The notes: generated by a model from the sequence alone, not told the origin. A stretch of 64,000 nucleotides of DNA from CPC320 sp002336405 (GCA_949372595.1 CASIAN010000005.1:62001-126000), one strand, 5' to 3'. Positions 44,030 to 53,925 are shown, counted from the stretch's first letter. Numbers and translations are program-made.

Positions 44030-45661
44030 ATGCAGGGCATGATGATGCATACGCCACTATCGATCATCGAGGTTTTAAAGTTCGCTGCCGAGGTGCATCC
44101 CTCTGCAGGTTTGGTTTCTGTCCGAACCGAAGGGGATATCCACCGTACCAGTTATCCTGAAACTTTTGGTCGCGCAGCACAATTGGCGCATGCTCTGGCC
44201 GCCTTGGGGATAAATAACGGCGATCGCGTTGCAACTTTAGCATGGAACGGATACCGGCATTTTGAGCTGTATTTCGGGATCGCGGGCATTGGGGCGGTCT
44301 GCCACACGATCAATCCGCGTCTCAGTGCAGAGCAATTGATCTACATCACCCATCACGCGGCAGACCGCCTGTTATTTCTGGATTTGACATTTGTTCCGAT
44401 CATTGAGGCTCTGGCCGATAAGCTGCCTCAGGATATGCGCTATGTCGTTATGACAGATCGTACCCATATGCCAAATACGACGCTTGATTTACTGTGTTAC
44501 GAGGATCTGCTTGCGCCGCATCCAACTCAGTATGACTGGCCCGAATTGCCCGAAGAGACGGCGTGTATTCTTTGCTATACTTCTGGCACAACAGGCAATC
44601 CCAAAGGCGCGCTCTATTCGCACCGTTCAACCGTTTTGCATGCGCTTTCAGTAACCCTGTCGATTGATATGAGCCTTAAGGAAGGCGCGCGCATCTTGCC
44701 CGTGGTGCCGCTGTTTCATGTCAATGCTTGGGGCCTGCCGTTCGCGGCCCCGTTGAAAGGGGCTTCGCTGGTTTTTCCGGGGGCAGCGCTTGATGGGGCG
44801 TCGCTGTTTTCGCTGATGGAAAACGAGCAGGTTTCCTCTGCTTGGGGTGTGCCGACCGTCTGGTTGGGGTTGCAAGCCGAAATCGCAAAGCAGGGGCGTA
44901 AACCCTCTGCTTTGAACGGTATGATTGTCGGTGGATCTTCTGCGCCAAAATCGATGATTGAAAATTTTGAAAAGTTGGGGGTAACGGTGTGTCATGCCTG
45001 GGGTATGACAGAGATGAGCCCGGTCGGGACGCACGGTATTTTGTCAAGTGAGATGAAACAATTACCGTTTGATGAACAAATAGACATCAAAGTAAAACAT
45101 GGTCGCCGGGTTTTCGGTGTCGACATGAAAATCGTGAATGAAGCCGGAGACCGATTGCCTCAAGATGGCGAGGCAGTGGGTGAACTTTATGTCAGTGGTA
45201 ACACCATCATTCAGGGGTATTTTAACAACGAGACAGCGACGGTTGACGCCTTTGATCGCGATGGATGGTTTGGCACTGGTGATATAGCCTCAATCGATAC
45301 CGACGGGTTCTTGACTATTCAGGATCGCGCCAAGGATTTGATCAAGTCGGGCGGTGAATGGATCAGTTCGATTGATCTTGAAAATGTTATCATGGGGCAC
45401 GCCGAAGTCGCAAACTGTGCTGTCATATCGGTCCCGCATCCAACTTGGGACGAACGGCCGTTGTTGGTTGTTGTACCCGCTGGAGATATACGACCCGACA
45501 AGGCCGAGTTCGACCGGCTTTTGTTAGAACATGTTGCAAAATGGCAATTGCCCGACGCAGTTGAGTTTATTGATGCTCTGCCGATGACGGCCACGGGAAA
45601 GGTTTCTAAGATGACGTTGCGAAAACAGTTTTCGGGCTATGTATTGCCCGATATGGTATAG
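44030..45661 (+). CDS. Acyl-CoA synthetase (AMP-forming)
   Basis: A 543-residue ANL enzyme. The P-loop is TSGTTGNPKG at 184-193, the A5 block is CHAWGMTEMSPVG, GWFGTGDIASID is motif A7, and the C-terminal lysine is in ATGKVSKMTLR. GGGAGG precedes the ATG. It begins MQGMMMHTPLSI, like medium/long-chain acyl-CoA ligases that include DmdB of the DMSP demethylation route, but the substrate cannot be read from sequence. The acyl-CoA dehydrogenase gene 65 bp downstream suggests activation followed by dehydrogenation of one acid. Confidence 0.8.
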   Translation: MQGMMMHTPLSIIEVLKFAAEVHPSAGLVSVRTEGDIHRTSYPETFGRAAQLAHALAALGINNGDRVATLAWNGYRHFELYFGIAGIGAVCHTINPRLSAEQLIYITHHAADRLLFLDLTFVPIIEALADKLPQDMRYVVMTDRTHMPNTTLDLLCYEDLLAPHPTQYDWPELPEETACILCYTSGTTGNPKGALYSHRSTVLHALSVTLSIDMSLKEGARILPVVPLFHVNAWGLPFAAPLKGASLVFPGAALDGASLFSLMENEQVSSAWGVPTVWLGLQAEIAKQGRKPSALNGMIVGGSSAPKSMIENFEKLGVTVCHAWGMTEMSPVGTHGILSSEMKQLPFDEQIDIKVKHGRRVFGVDMKIVNEAGDRLPQDGEAVGELYVSGNTIIQGYFNNETATVDAFDRDGWFGTGDIASIDTDGFLTIQDRAKDLIKSGGEWISSIDLENVIMGHAEVANCAVISVPHPTWDERPLLVVVPAGDIRPDKAEFDRLLLEHVAKWQLPDAVEFIDALPMTATGKVSKMTLRKQFSGYVLPDMV

Positions 45662-45726
45662 CACAGGAAAATTATCCACTGGATTATAGACGTGGGTGCT
45701 AAAGCCCAAAGGGAGAAGAAGATAAC

Positions 45727-46962
45727 ATGGATTTAGGCGTAACCGATAGGGTCGCCCCGCTGATTGAACAAGTGCGGGAGATGATTGATGAACAAATTGC
45801 GCCATTGGACGCGGAATTTCACGCTGAGGTTGGCAAACACTCCTCTGGTGACCGATTTAAGCATACAGCGCGACAGCTAGAAATTCTCAACGGCTTGAAA
45901 GCTGAGGCCAAAAAGCGAGGTTTGTGGAATTTTTGGCTGACCGACAGCACACGGGGCTATGGGTTAACCACGGTAGAATACGCCTATCTGGCCGAAGAAA
46001 TGGGTAAGGTGGCGATTGCAGCTGAAGTATTCAACTGCAATGCCCCCGATACCGGTAATATGGAGGTGCTGGAGCGCTACGGTACTCAGGCGCATAAAGA
46101 CCGCTGGCTTGTAGATCTGCTGAACGGTGAAATTCGCTCGGCCTATGTTATGACCGAGCCGGGGCTTGCGTCATCGGATGCAGCCCAACTGGCGTTTGAG
46201 GCCAAGCGTGATGGAAATGATTTTGTATTGAATGGTGAAAAATGGTGGATTTCCGGAGCCGGGGATCCGCGCTGTGGGCTGTATATTCTGATGGCAAACA
46301 CCCACCCTGAAGCCGCCAAACATAGCCGCCATACGATGTTTGTTCTCGACCCGAAAACACCGGGTATCGAAATTCTGCGGCCGATGCAGGTTTTTGGCAA
46401 TGATGATGCGCCGCATGGGCATATGCATTTGCGTTTTAGCGATGTCAGGATTTCAGCGGACGCGATTGTTCTGGGCGAAGGACGCGGCTTCGAAGTAGCA
46501 CAAGGGCGTCTTGGACCTGGGCGTATCCATCACTGCATGCGGGCGATTGGTCAGGCTGAAAAGGCGCTTGAAATGATGTGTCGTCGCGGATTGTCTCGCG
46601 AGGCCTTTGGCAAGCGCCTGACTGAGCTTGGGGGCAATTACGATATCATAGCAAACGCCCGAATGGAGATTGAAATGGCCCGGCTGCTGTGCCTGAAGGC
46701 GGCACATATGATGGATACTGTCGGTGTCAGAGAGGCGCAGCCGTGGATTTCGCAGATTAAAGTGGTGGCGCCGCTTATGGCTGGCAAAGTGGTTGATGAG
46801 GCGATGCAGATGCATGGTGCTGGTGGTATCAGTCAGGATTTTGATCTGGCCCATATGTGGACCCATATCCGTACGCTGCGCTTTGCAGATGGCCCCGATG
46901 CGGTGCATCGGCGACAAGTTGCCCGGGCAGAGTTGAAAAAATATACCAACGCTCAGACCTGA
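45727..46962 (+). CDS. Acyl-CoA dehydrogenase (ACAD10/11-like)
   Basis: A 411-residue flavoenzyme. FNCNAPDTGNMEVLERYGTQAHKDRWLVDLLNGEIRSAYVMTEPGLASSDA binds FAD and substrate, and HGAGGISQDFDLAHMWTHIRTLRFADGPDAVHRR is the C-terminal FAD loop. The FADGPDAVH motif near 389-397, with Asp in place of the usual Glu as base, is seen in ACAD10/11-type members. It oxidises an acyl-CoA to the 2-enoyl-CoA and passes electrons to ETF. Probably one operon with the ligase upstream. Confidence 0.82.
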   Translation: MDLGVTDRVAPLIEQVREMIDEQIAPLDAEFHAEVGKHSSGDRFKHTARQLEILNGLKAEAKKRGLWNFWLTDSTRGYGLTTVEYAYLAEEMGKVAIAAEVFNCNAPDTGNMEVLERYGTQAHKDRWLVDLLNGEIRSAYVMTEPGLASSDAAQLAFEAKRDGNDFVLNGEKWWISGAGDPRCGLYILMANTHPEAAKHSRHTMFVLDPKTPGIEILRPMQVFGNDDAPHGHMHLRFSDVRISADAIVLGEGRGFEVAQGRLGPGRIHHCMRAIGQAEKALEMMCRRGLSREAFGKRLTELGGNYDIIANARMEIEMARLLCLKAAHMMDTVGVREAQPWISQIKVVAPLMAGKVVDEAMQMHGAGGISQDFDLAHMWTHIRTLRFADGPDAVHRRQVARAELKKYTNAQT

Positions 46963-47017
46963 TTTAGTTGCGTGTGGGTTGCGTCAGACGGCGCGGCCTA
47001 TCGCAGTCATTTTGACC

Positions 47018-47449
47018 TCAGCGAAGCTGTTCAAGCGCGGCGCGCATGTCGGGTGACACTGGCGTTGGGCGCCCGGACTTCGCGTCTACCTGAACTTGCG
47101 CAAAGAAACCCTCGGCAAAGGCAGTGTCGGTATCGTTGCGAAATAACCCCAGATCATACCGCCAAGAGCTATTGCCCAGATGCCCCAGACGCAGCCCCAC
47201 ATGGATCAGATCGGGATAGCCGGCCTCATCAAAATAACGACACCCGCTTTCCACCACCATGAACTTGGTAACTTCGCCGGTGACGTTAAAAACACCCTGC
47301 GCCATTTGCCAGTTGCTGACCGCAGTGTCGAACAACGAATAATGCACGACGTTGTTCATATGGCCATACTGATCATTGTCCATCCACCGGGTTGGCAGAC
47401 TTGAAAGGAAACTGAAATCGGCGCGGTTTGCTGGGGCTGGGCGGGGCAT
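47018..47449 (-). CDS. Acyl-CoA thioesterase (4HBT/YbgC-like hotdog)
   Basis: A 143-residue hotdog protein. TRWMDNDQYGHMNNVVHYSLFDTA at 20-43 holds the active-site Asp and the conserved GHxNN turn. The start at 47449 (MPRPAPANRADFSF) is 14 bp from the TIGR02186 gene stop; AAGAAAG is the ribosome site. It converges on the acyl-CoA dehydrogenase gene. The acyl substrate is not known. Confidence 0.8.
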   Translation of the reverse strand: MPRPAPANRADFSFLSSLPTRWMDNDQYGHMNNVVHYSLFDTAVSNWQMAQGVFNVTGEVTKFMVVESGCRYFDEAGYPDLIHVGLRLGHLGNSSWRYDLGLFRNDTDTAFAEGFFAQVQVDAKSGRPTPVSPDMRAALEQLR

Positions 47450-47463
47450 AATGGGCTTTCTTG

Positions 47464-48225
47464 TTAGCTGCGGCGCAGGGCGCTGAACAGGCCAGACGCC
47501 CCCCATCCCGCAAAAATTGCGATCGCCAGAGACAGCAGCCCATAGATAAGCGGCTGTTCACGAGACAGACTGAACAAGAACCGCTCTAGTCCTACTTTGC
47601 GCACGTCGATTTCCGTGTTTAAGGTTGAGATCACCGCGCCGTTGCGGGTCAGCAGGATCCGCGTGTCGTAGCTGCCTTCTGTTAGGTTTGCCGGCATCTC
47701 GATTGACGTGCGAAACAGGGTTTGTTCGTCGATAGTAACCTTGTTTTCCAAAAGTTGATAGAGATTTTCGTCGGTTCTGATCCGAATGACCGCTTGAGTG
47801 AACCGCTCCTGTTCTGCATCTGCATGTGTGGTTCGACGGGCTTGAATGGCCCGGGCTACAGAAACTTGATATGCGACGTCTTGGCTTTTGGTAATTACCT
47901 CATCCCAAGGCGCTGAGGTGGCCACGGCATAGAAACTTGGGGCGGCTTCTATTTTGGTACTTTCGGTGTTGATCCAGATGCCAAAGCGTTTGTCTTTGCG
48001 GCGGACCACGATCGGTTTATATGGGCCAGCAATTGTCACAATGACGTGCAACGGAGTTTCGGGGATCGCGGTTTCGCGCTTAACAGCGCCGAACACCAAA
48101 ATCTCTGATCCGTCGAATGTTGCTGTTATCGCAACGCGGTCTTTACTGAGCCCAAGTACCACATCTTCGGCCTGTACCGGCAGCGAAAGGCAGAACACCA
48201 CAAGGAGCCAACCCAACCGCGTCAA
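47464..48225 (-). CDS. TIGR02186 family membrane protein
   Basis: A 253-residue protein. Signal sequence 1-19 (ending PVQA), an extracytoplasmic beta-rich body with FGAVKRETAIPETPLHVIVTIAGPYKPIVVRRKDKRFGIWIN, and one C-terminal transmembrane helix (LIYGLLSLAIAIFAGWGASGLF). This is the TIGR02186 pattern of alphaproteobacteria, always next to a TauE/SafE exporter in the examples I recall. Its start overlaps the exporter stop by 4 bp. A role as partner of that exporter is inferred. Confidence 0.75.
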   Translation of the reverse strand: MTRLGWLLVVFCLSLPVQAEDVVLGLSKDRVAITATFDGSEILVFGAVKRETAIPETPLHVIVTIAGPYKPIVVRRKDKRFGIWINTESTKIEAAPSFYAVATSAPWDEVITKSQDVAYQVSVARAIQARRTTHADAEQERFTQAVIRIRTDENLYQLLENKVTIDEQTLFRTSIEMPANLTEGSYDTRILLTRNGAVISTLNTEIDVRKVGLERFLFSLSREQPLIYGLLSLAIAIFAGWGASGLFSALRRS

Positions 48226-49142
48226 TGTCCGGCTCCGCTGGCGATAGAGTATAATTCGGCGGGTTCCATCAGCAGGTCTAGGCCCAGTTTTCCACAGACC
48301 ATCAACACCAACAGTGCCAAAAGAATACGCAGTTGCTCGGCCTTCAAGCGGGCGCCGACTTGGGCTCCGATCTGGGCGCCGATGACACCGCCAACCAACA
48401 GCAAGACCGCCAGAACCATATCAACAGTATAATTGGTTGTTGCATGGAGCAATGTGGTGAAGGCCGTGACGAAAATAATCTGAAACAGTGAAGTGCCGAC
48501 CACAACCTTGGTTGGCATGCCAAGGATATAAATCATAGCTGGGACCATAACAAAGCCACCACCAACACCCATAATTGCCGCCAGCACGCCAACAGCTACG
48601 CCGATTATGAGGGGGGGAATGGCAGAGATATATAGCCCTGAAGTCCGAAAACGCATTTTAAACGGCAGTGTGTGGACCCAATTTCGCTGCTTGCGTTTGA
48701 ACGACACCTTGACGTTGCTACGCGAACGTTGGATCGCGCGCAGGCTTTCAACAAACATCAGGCTGCCGATAATGCCAAGGAACACGACATAGCAAAGGCG
48801 CACCAACAAATCGACTTGCCCCATGCTTTTGAGATAGTTGAAAACCACCACCCCAATGGCGGCGCCAAACAGCCCTCCAATAAGCAAAACGGTGCCCATT
48901 TTGAAATCTACTGTACGCCGTCGAAAATGTGCGAGAACACCTGAAAACGATGAGGCAACGATTTGATTGGCCTCGGTTGCCACTGCTATTGCAGGGGGGA
49001 TACCGATGAAAAACAACAGTGGTGTCATTAAAAAGCCGCCACCGACGCCAAACATTCCCGACAACACGCCCACCATTCCGCCCAATCCTAACAAAAGGAA
49101 GGCGTTGACGGAAACTTCGGCAATGGGCAGATATATTTGCAT
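48222..49142 (-). CDS. TauE/SafE family exporter, TIGR02186 partner
   Basis: A 306-residue membrane protein of about eight to nine segments. Repeat 1 is GMVGVLSGMFGVGGGFLMTPLLFFIGIPPAIAVATEANQIVASSF and repeat 2 is GVLAAIMGVGGGFVMVPAMIYILGMPTKVVVGTSLFQ, both with the GxGGGF motif. The polar loop KVSFKRKQRNWVHTLPFKMRFRTSGLYI separates them. The family exports sulfite and related anions. It is coupled to the TIGR02186 gene; start ATG at 49142 is natural. Confidence 0.8.
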   Translation of the reverse strand: MQIYLPIAEVSVNAFLLLGLGGMVGVLSGMFGVGGGFLMTPLLFFIGIPPAIAVATEANQIVASSFSGVLAHFRRRTVDFKMGTVLLIGGLFGAAIGVVVFNYLKSMGQVDLLVRLCYVVFLGIIGSLMFVESLRAIQRSRSNVKVSFKRKQRNWVHTLPFKMRFRTSGLYISAIPPLIIGVAVGVLAAIMGVGGGFVMVPAMIYILGMPTKVVVGTSLFQIIFVTAFTTLLHATTNYTVDMVLAVLLLVGGVIGAQIGAQVGARLKAEQLRILLALLVLMVCGKLGLDLLMEPAELYSIASGAGH

Positions 49143-49262
49143 GTCGGTCTCTATCGCTCTGCAGCGGGATTGCGCAAGGGCGCAATAGCCCTTTGTGCTG
49201 TTAGGTATGACTTATTTTTAAAACTGGTCTTAACGGTGCTGAGGCTGTGTGTTCTTTTTGGT

Positions 49263-50237
49263 TTATCGTTCCTTGACGTAAGGCTCACCGCCGGCCCTTG
49301 GCGGTATTGCTTTGCCAACAAAGCCAGCGAGAATGACCACGGTTAAAATATACGGCAATGCGTCAAGAAGCTGGACTTGAACCTTAAAGTGGAATGCCGC
49401 TTCAATCAAGTCGGGGCGCAGAGCAATGGCCTGCAGATAGCCAAACAAGATCGTGGCTGATAGCGCGTGCCAAGGTCGCCATTTGGCGAAAATCAGCGCC
49501 GCAAGCGCAATATAACCGCGTCCTGCGGTCATGTCCTTGACAAAGCCTGCTTGCTGGCCGGTTGCCAAATAGGCGCCTGCAAGTCCACAAAGCAGGCCAC
49601 AGATCGCGACTGCTGCAAAGCGAAGCTGCGTCACTGATATACCGGCTGTATCCACCGCTGCGGGGTTTTCGCCAACTGCGCGCAGTCGCAGGCCAAATCT
49701 TGTCCGGTACAGGATCCACCAGCTTACAGGGACAGCCGCAAAGGCCACATAGACCAAAATGGAATGGCCCGAGATCAGATCATGATAGATTGGGCCAAAA
49801 AGCGGCACCTCGCGCAGGGCTGTGGCAAATGGCAGGGTAAGGCTTTCAAACCGTCCTCCGCTCAGCAAAGACGGTGTTCTGCCACCTTGTTGAAACCAGT
49901 CCTGTGCGATCAGCACGGTTAATCCCGCGGCCAGAAAATTAATTGCAACACCTGAGATCAACTGATTGCCGCGAAAGGTGATTGAGGCAATGCCGTGCAG
50001 TGCGGAGAGCAGCAGTGAGGCAAAGATACCGGCCAGCAGACCCAACCAAACCGAACCGGTGAGTGCGGCAACAGCGGCGGAAAAGAACGCGGCAAACAGC
50101 ATTTTACCCTCAAGACCGATATCAAAAATACCCGCCCGTTCGGAAAATAACCCCGCCAGACAGGCCAGCAGAAGCGGGGTGGTAAACCGCACAGTACTGT
50201 CCAAAACGGATAGATCAAACAGATTGAGCAGATCCAT
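49263..50237 (-). CDS. Nucleoside-type ABC transporter permease 2
   Basis: A 324-residue permease of the BPD_transp_2 type with about eight to ten segments. It begins MDLLNLFDLSVLDSTVRFTTPLLLACLAGLFSERAGIFDIGLEGKML and has GITFRGNQLISGVAINFLAAGL and RAVGENPAAVDTAGISV, as in YufQ/NupC-type permeases. It would form a heterodimer with the next gene in the inner membrane. Its start overlaps the upstream permease stop by one base (50237). Confidence 0.88.
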   Translation of the reverse strand: MDLLNLFDLSVLDSTVRFTTPLLLACLAGLFSERAGIFDIGLEGKMLFAAFFSAAVAALTGSVWLGLLAGIFASLLLSALHGIASITFRGNQLISGVAINFLAAGLTVLIAQDWFQQGGRTPSLLSGGRFESLTLPFATALREVPLFGPIYHDLISGHSILVYVAFAAVPVSWWILYRTRFGLRLRAVGENPAAVDTAGISVTQLRFAAVAICGLLCGLAGAYLATGQQAGFVKDMTAGRGYIALAALIFAKWRPWHALSATILFGYLQAIALRPDLIEAAFHFKVQVQLLDALPYILTVVILAGFVGKAIPPRAGGEPYVKER

Positions 50238-51331
50238 TACACTGCTCCTTTGCCGAGACGTACGAACAGCCGTTCAAGCGGCATGCGCACCATATTGTCC
50301 AGCGCACCGGTGAACAGAATGACCAAAGCTTGAATGACCACAATCAGTTCGCGTGGAATTTTTGTCCACAGCGCAAGTTCTGCACCGCCCTGATAGAGAA
50401 AGCCAAATAGGATTGCTGCCAGGAACACGCCCAGCGGATGACTGCGCCCCATCAGCGCCACAGCGATGCCAATAAATCCGGCCCCCTCAGTCGCGTTGAG
50501 CATCAGCCGCTCCGCTTCGCCCATCACATTATTCGTGGCCATCAGCCCGGCTAAACCGCCTGAAATCAGCATCACGATAAGGGTAATTTTAACCGGGTTT
50601 ATCCCAGCATATTTTGCGGCACTGTCAGAGTGGCCAAAGGCGCGAATCTCATAGCCCAAGCGTGTTCTCCAGATCAGCACCCAAACCAAGACACAGGCCA
50701 GCATTGCAACAAGCAGGCTGATGTTGGCTGGAGCCGCCTTTGAGAAACTGATCCCAAAGGGTGCCAGAACATCATGCAGCGTCGGCAGTTGTGTGGCGTC
50801 AGGAAACCGCGCGGTGGCGGGATCCATACTGCCCTGCGGGCGCAGCACATTGACCAAAAGATAATTGAGAAAAGCCGCAGCGATAAAGTTGAACATGATC
50901 GTGGTGATGACAATATGACTGCCGCGCTTGGCCTGAAGATAGGCGGGCATCAAAGCCCATAGCCCACCAAAGGCTGCGCCAGCAATAACCGCACCTAAAA
51001 GCGCTAAAGACCAGTGGGGCCAAGGGATGTAAAGACAGGCCAAGGCCACGCCCAACCCTCCTAGCATCGCCTGGCCCTCGCCGCCAATGTTGAACAGGCG
51101 GGCATGAAAAGCCACTGAAACCGCGAGGCCCGTAAACATGAAATTGGTGGCGTAATACAGCGTATACCCCCAGCCATAGCTAGACCCTAACGCACCGGTG
51201 ATCATCAGTTTCACCGCCTCTATCGGGCTCTCGCCAATCGCGAGGATAACCAGTGCCGACAGCAGCCCGGCTAAAATCAATGAAATCAACGGGATTAGCA
51301 CCATATCGGCCCACGCTGGTATTTTACCCAT
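50237..51331 (-). CDS. Nucleoside-type ABC transporter permease 1
   Basis: A 364-residue BPD_transp_2 permease. MKLMITGALGSSYGWGYTLYYATNFMFTGLAVSVAFHARLFNIGGEGQAM and RAFGHSDSAAKYAGINPVKIT are family landmarks (YufP/NupB-like). It overlaps the ATPase gene by one base at 51331 and permease 2 by one base, so translation of the three is coupled. Confidence 0.88.
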   Translation of the reverse strand: MGKIPAWADMVLIPLISLILAGLLSALVILAIGESPIEAVKLMITGALGSSYGWGYTLYYATNFMFTGLAVSVAFHARLFNIGGEGQAMLGGLGVALACLYIPWPHWSLALLGAVIAGAAFGGLWALMPAYLQAKRGSHIVITTIMFNFIAAAFLNYLLVNVLRPQGSMDPATARFPDATQLPTLHDVLAPFGISFSKAAPANISLLVAMLACVLVWVLIWRTRLGYEIRAFGHSDSAAKYAGINPVKITLIVMLISGGLAGLMATNNVMGEAERLMLNATEGAGFIGIAVALMGRSHPLGVFLAAILFGFLYQGGAELALWTKIPRELIVVIQALVILFTGALDNMVRMPLERLFVRLGKGAV

Positions 51332-52896
51332 TACGCGCCCTCTTCATTCATACCGGCCATCAGCAGGCCAAGTTGTTTTTCAGTCGTCTGTTCGGGGTCG
51401 CGTTCGCCCATAATTTGACCGTCAAACATCACCATGATCCGGTCTGAAAGGGCAAAAATCTCGTCCAGTTCCACGCTGACCAATAAGATGGCTTTGCCTT
51501 GATCGCGCAGCGCGATGATTTGTTGGTGAATAAACTCGATCGCACCGATGTCGACGCCGCGGGTGGGCTGGCCCACAAGTAAAATATCAGGGTTGCGTTC
51601 GATTTCGCGCGCGAGGACTATTTTTTGTTGGTTGCCACCACTAAAATTATTGGCATTCAACTGATCATCGGCGGGGCGGATATCAAAGCGTTCCATCTTA
51701 GCTTTGGTCTCTTGACGAATGGCTGCATTGTTCATCAGCAGGCCCGTTTGATATTCAGTGGCATGGTGATAACCGAAGGCCATATTTTCCCAGGCTTTGA
51801 AATCCATAATCAAACCGGCATGTTGGCGATCTTCTGGGACATGGGCGATGCCGGCCGCACGCCGCGATTGCCCGTCTGACGCCAGCCCAGTCAGATCAAT
51901 CTCAGAGCCGTTGACGCGGATTGAGCCACTGCCTTGCCCGTAGCCGCCTAGAATTTCCAACAACTCTGACTGACCATTTCCGGCGACCCCAGCGATGCCC
52001 AATACCTCACCGGCCCGCAGCTGCAAAGAGATGCCTTTAAGCCGCTCCACACCCTTGGCGTCTGTGCTGCGCAGATTGTCAATTTCCAGAATGACCGGGC
52101 CTAGGATGGCGGGAGATTTGTTGACCTGCATCAGAACTTTACGTCCAACCATCAGTTCGGCCAGTTTTTCGGGGCTGGTCTCGTTGGTTCTTAGCGTTGC
52201 GGTCATCTCGCCGCGCCGCATCACACTGACGGTATCGGTATAGGCAATGATCTCTCGGAGTTTATGGGTTATCAGGATAATTGTTTTGCCCTGAGCGCGC
52301 AAATTGTCGAGAATGCGGAACAAATGATCGGCCTCTGCCGGGGTTAGCACGCCGGTGGGCTCATCTAAGATCAGAATTTCGGCTTGCCGGTACAGGGCTT
52401 TGAGTATCTCAACCCGCTGTTGCATCCCGACGCCTATATCGTTGATGACCGCATCGGGGTCGACCTGTAATTCGTAGTCACGGCTTAGTGTGTTCAAGGC
52501 TTTGCGTGCCTTGGCCAGTGATGGAGCGAGCAGACCACCATCTTCGGCCCCGAGCACCACATTTTCAAGAACAGTGAAATTTTGCACCAGCTTAAAATGC
52601 TGAAACACCATGCCGATGCCAGATTTGATGGCCGCTTGGCTGTCGGGAATTTCGGTTTTGGTACCGTTGATAAATATTTCGCCGCGATCGGCTTTATAAA
52701 AGCCGTAAAGGATCGACATCAATGTCGATTTTCCGGCCCCGTTTTCGCCAATAATGCCGTGTATCGTGCCCGGCTGAACCGCGATCGAGATGTCCTTATT
52801 GGCCTGTACTGGTCCAAACGATTTTGAAATGCCGTTTAGCTCAATTGCCGGGACGGCAGTGTCCTGCCGCCCCAAAGGTTTATTGGATTTTGTCAC
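51331..52896 (-). CDS. Nucleoside-type ABC transporter ATP-binding protein
   Basis: A 521-residue protein with two ABC domains. The first has Walker A GENGAGKST at 50-58, signature IGVGMQQRVEIL and Walker B ILILDEPT. The second has the degenerate P-loop GVAGNGQSEL and signature NFSGGNQQKIVLAREI. This two-domain form is typical of BMP/sugar importers (YufO/NupA-like). Its ligand follows from the BMP gene upstream; purine nucleoside is most likely but not shown. Confidence 0.9.
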   Translation of the reverse strand: MTKSNKPLGRQDTAVPAIELNGISKSFGPVQANKDISIAVQPGTIHGIIGENGAGKSTLMSILYGFYKADRGEIFINGTKTEIPDSQAAIKSGIGMVFQHFKLVQNFTVLENVVLGAEDGGLLAPSLAKARKALNTLSRDYELQVDPDAVINDIGVGMQQRVEILKALYRQAEILILDEPTGVLTPAEADHLFRILDNLRAQGKTIILITHKLREIIAYTDTVSVMRRGEMTATLRTNETSPEKLAELMVGRKVLMQVNKSPAILGPVILEIDNLRSTDAKGVERLKGISLQLRAGEVLGIAGVAGNGQSELLEILGGYGQGSGSIRVNGSEIDLTGLASDGQSRRAAGIAHVPEDRQHAGLIMDFKAWENMAFGYHHATEYQTGLLMNNAAIRQETKAKMERFDIRPADDQLNANNFSGGNQQKIVLAREIERNPDILLVGQPTRGVDIGAIEFIHQQIIALRDQGKAILLVSVELDEIFALSDRIMVMFDGQIMGERDPEQTTEKQLGLLMAGMNEEGA

Positions 52897-52898
52897 GC

Positions 52899-53894
52899 CT
52901 AGAAGCTGAGATTAGGACAGCTGTCATCTGACATATAGTCATGCACAGAAACGGCGCCCGTGGCGATGTCATAGGCGGCTTTATAAGTTGAAGCTGCCAT
53001 TGCATCTGAAACCAGCCCGGCGTTATGCTCATCCATGGCAAATCCAACGCCGCGGTTGTTAAGGCCCATGACCCGAAATCCGGTTTCCATATCAGCCCCG
53101 TCAGAAAAGGCGTCATAGACTGCGTTATCAACCTTTTTGGTCATCGAGGTCAGAACCTTGCCGGGGTGCATATAGTTTTGATTACTGTCGACACCGACAG
53201 ATAGAATGTTTTCGTCAGCCGCAGTTTGCAGCACGCCCACACCGGTACCACCGGCGGCAGCATAAATCACGTCCGCGCCTTGGCTGATTTGGGCTTTGGT
53301 TAGCTCGGAGCCTTTGACTGGGTCATTCCAAGCGGCTGGCGTTGTGCCGGTCATGTTTGCAACAACCTTGATGTCGGCATTCACGGCCTTAACACCCTGC
53401 GCATAACCGCAGGCAAATCTTCGGATTAGAGGAATATCCATGCCACCAATGAAACCGACTGTGCCCGATTTAGAGGCTTGTGCCGCCATCATGCCCACCA
53501 GATAAGAGCCCTCATGTTCCTTGAACACAACTGAACGCACATTTGGTGCATCAACAACCATATCGATGATCGTAAACTTCGTATCGGGATAATCGGCAGC
53601 GACGTCGCCCAATGCGCTTGCAAACGCAAAACCTGCCATCACGATCGGGTTATTGCCTGCTTCGGCAAAACGGCGCAGCGCCTGTTCGCGCTGGGCTTCT
53701 GATTGGAGTTCAATTTCGCGAAACGAGTTGCCGGTGTCGTCTGCCCAGCGTTGGGCACCTGTAAAGGCCAACTCATTGAACGATTTGTCAAATTTTCCAC
53801 CCAAATCAAAGATCAAGGCAGGCTCTGCAACTGCAAAGCTGGCAGAGGCTGCAACAGTGGCTGCTGCGCCAAGCATTTTTTTCAGTAGTGTCAT
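52899..53894 (-). CDS. BMP family substrate-binding protein
   Basis: A 331-residue periplasmic binding protein of the BMP/Med family. Signal peptide 1-23 (LLKKMLGAAATVAASASFAVA). FDLGGKFDKSFNELAFTGAQRWADDTG is the domain start, and GFIGGMDIPLIRRFACGYAQGVKAVN and GVDSNQNYMHPGKVLTSMTKKVDNAVYDAF are BMP landmarks. No lipobox cysteine, so it is likely soluble. Start at 53894 follows GGGAGAC. It is the first gene of the operon and sets ligand choice, probably nucleosides. Confidence 0.9.
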   Translation of the reverse strand: MTLLKKMLGAAATVAASASFAVAEPALIFDLGGKFDKSFNELAFTGAQRWADDTGNSFREIELQSEAQREQALRRFAEAGNNPIVMAGFAFASALGDVAADYPDTKFTIIDMVVDAPNVRSVVFKEHEGSYLVGMMAAQASKSGTVGFIGGMDIPLIRRFACGYAQGVKAVNADIKVVANMTGTTPAAWNDPVKGSELTKAQISQGADVIYAAAGGTGVGVLQTAADENILSVGVDSNQNYMHPGKVLTSMTKKVDNAVYDAFSDGADMETGFRVMGLNNRGVGFAMDEHNAGLVSDAMAASTYKAAYDIATGAVSVHDYMSDDSCPNLSF

Positions 53895-53925
53895 AAATGT
53901 CTCCCATTTGTTTACGAGCTGTTCA

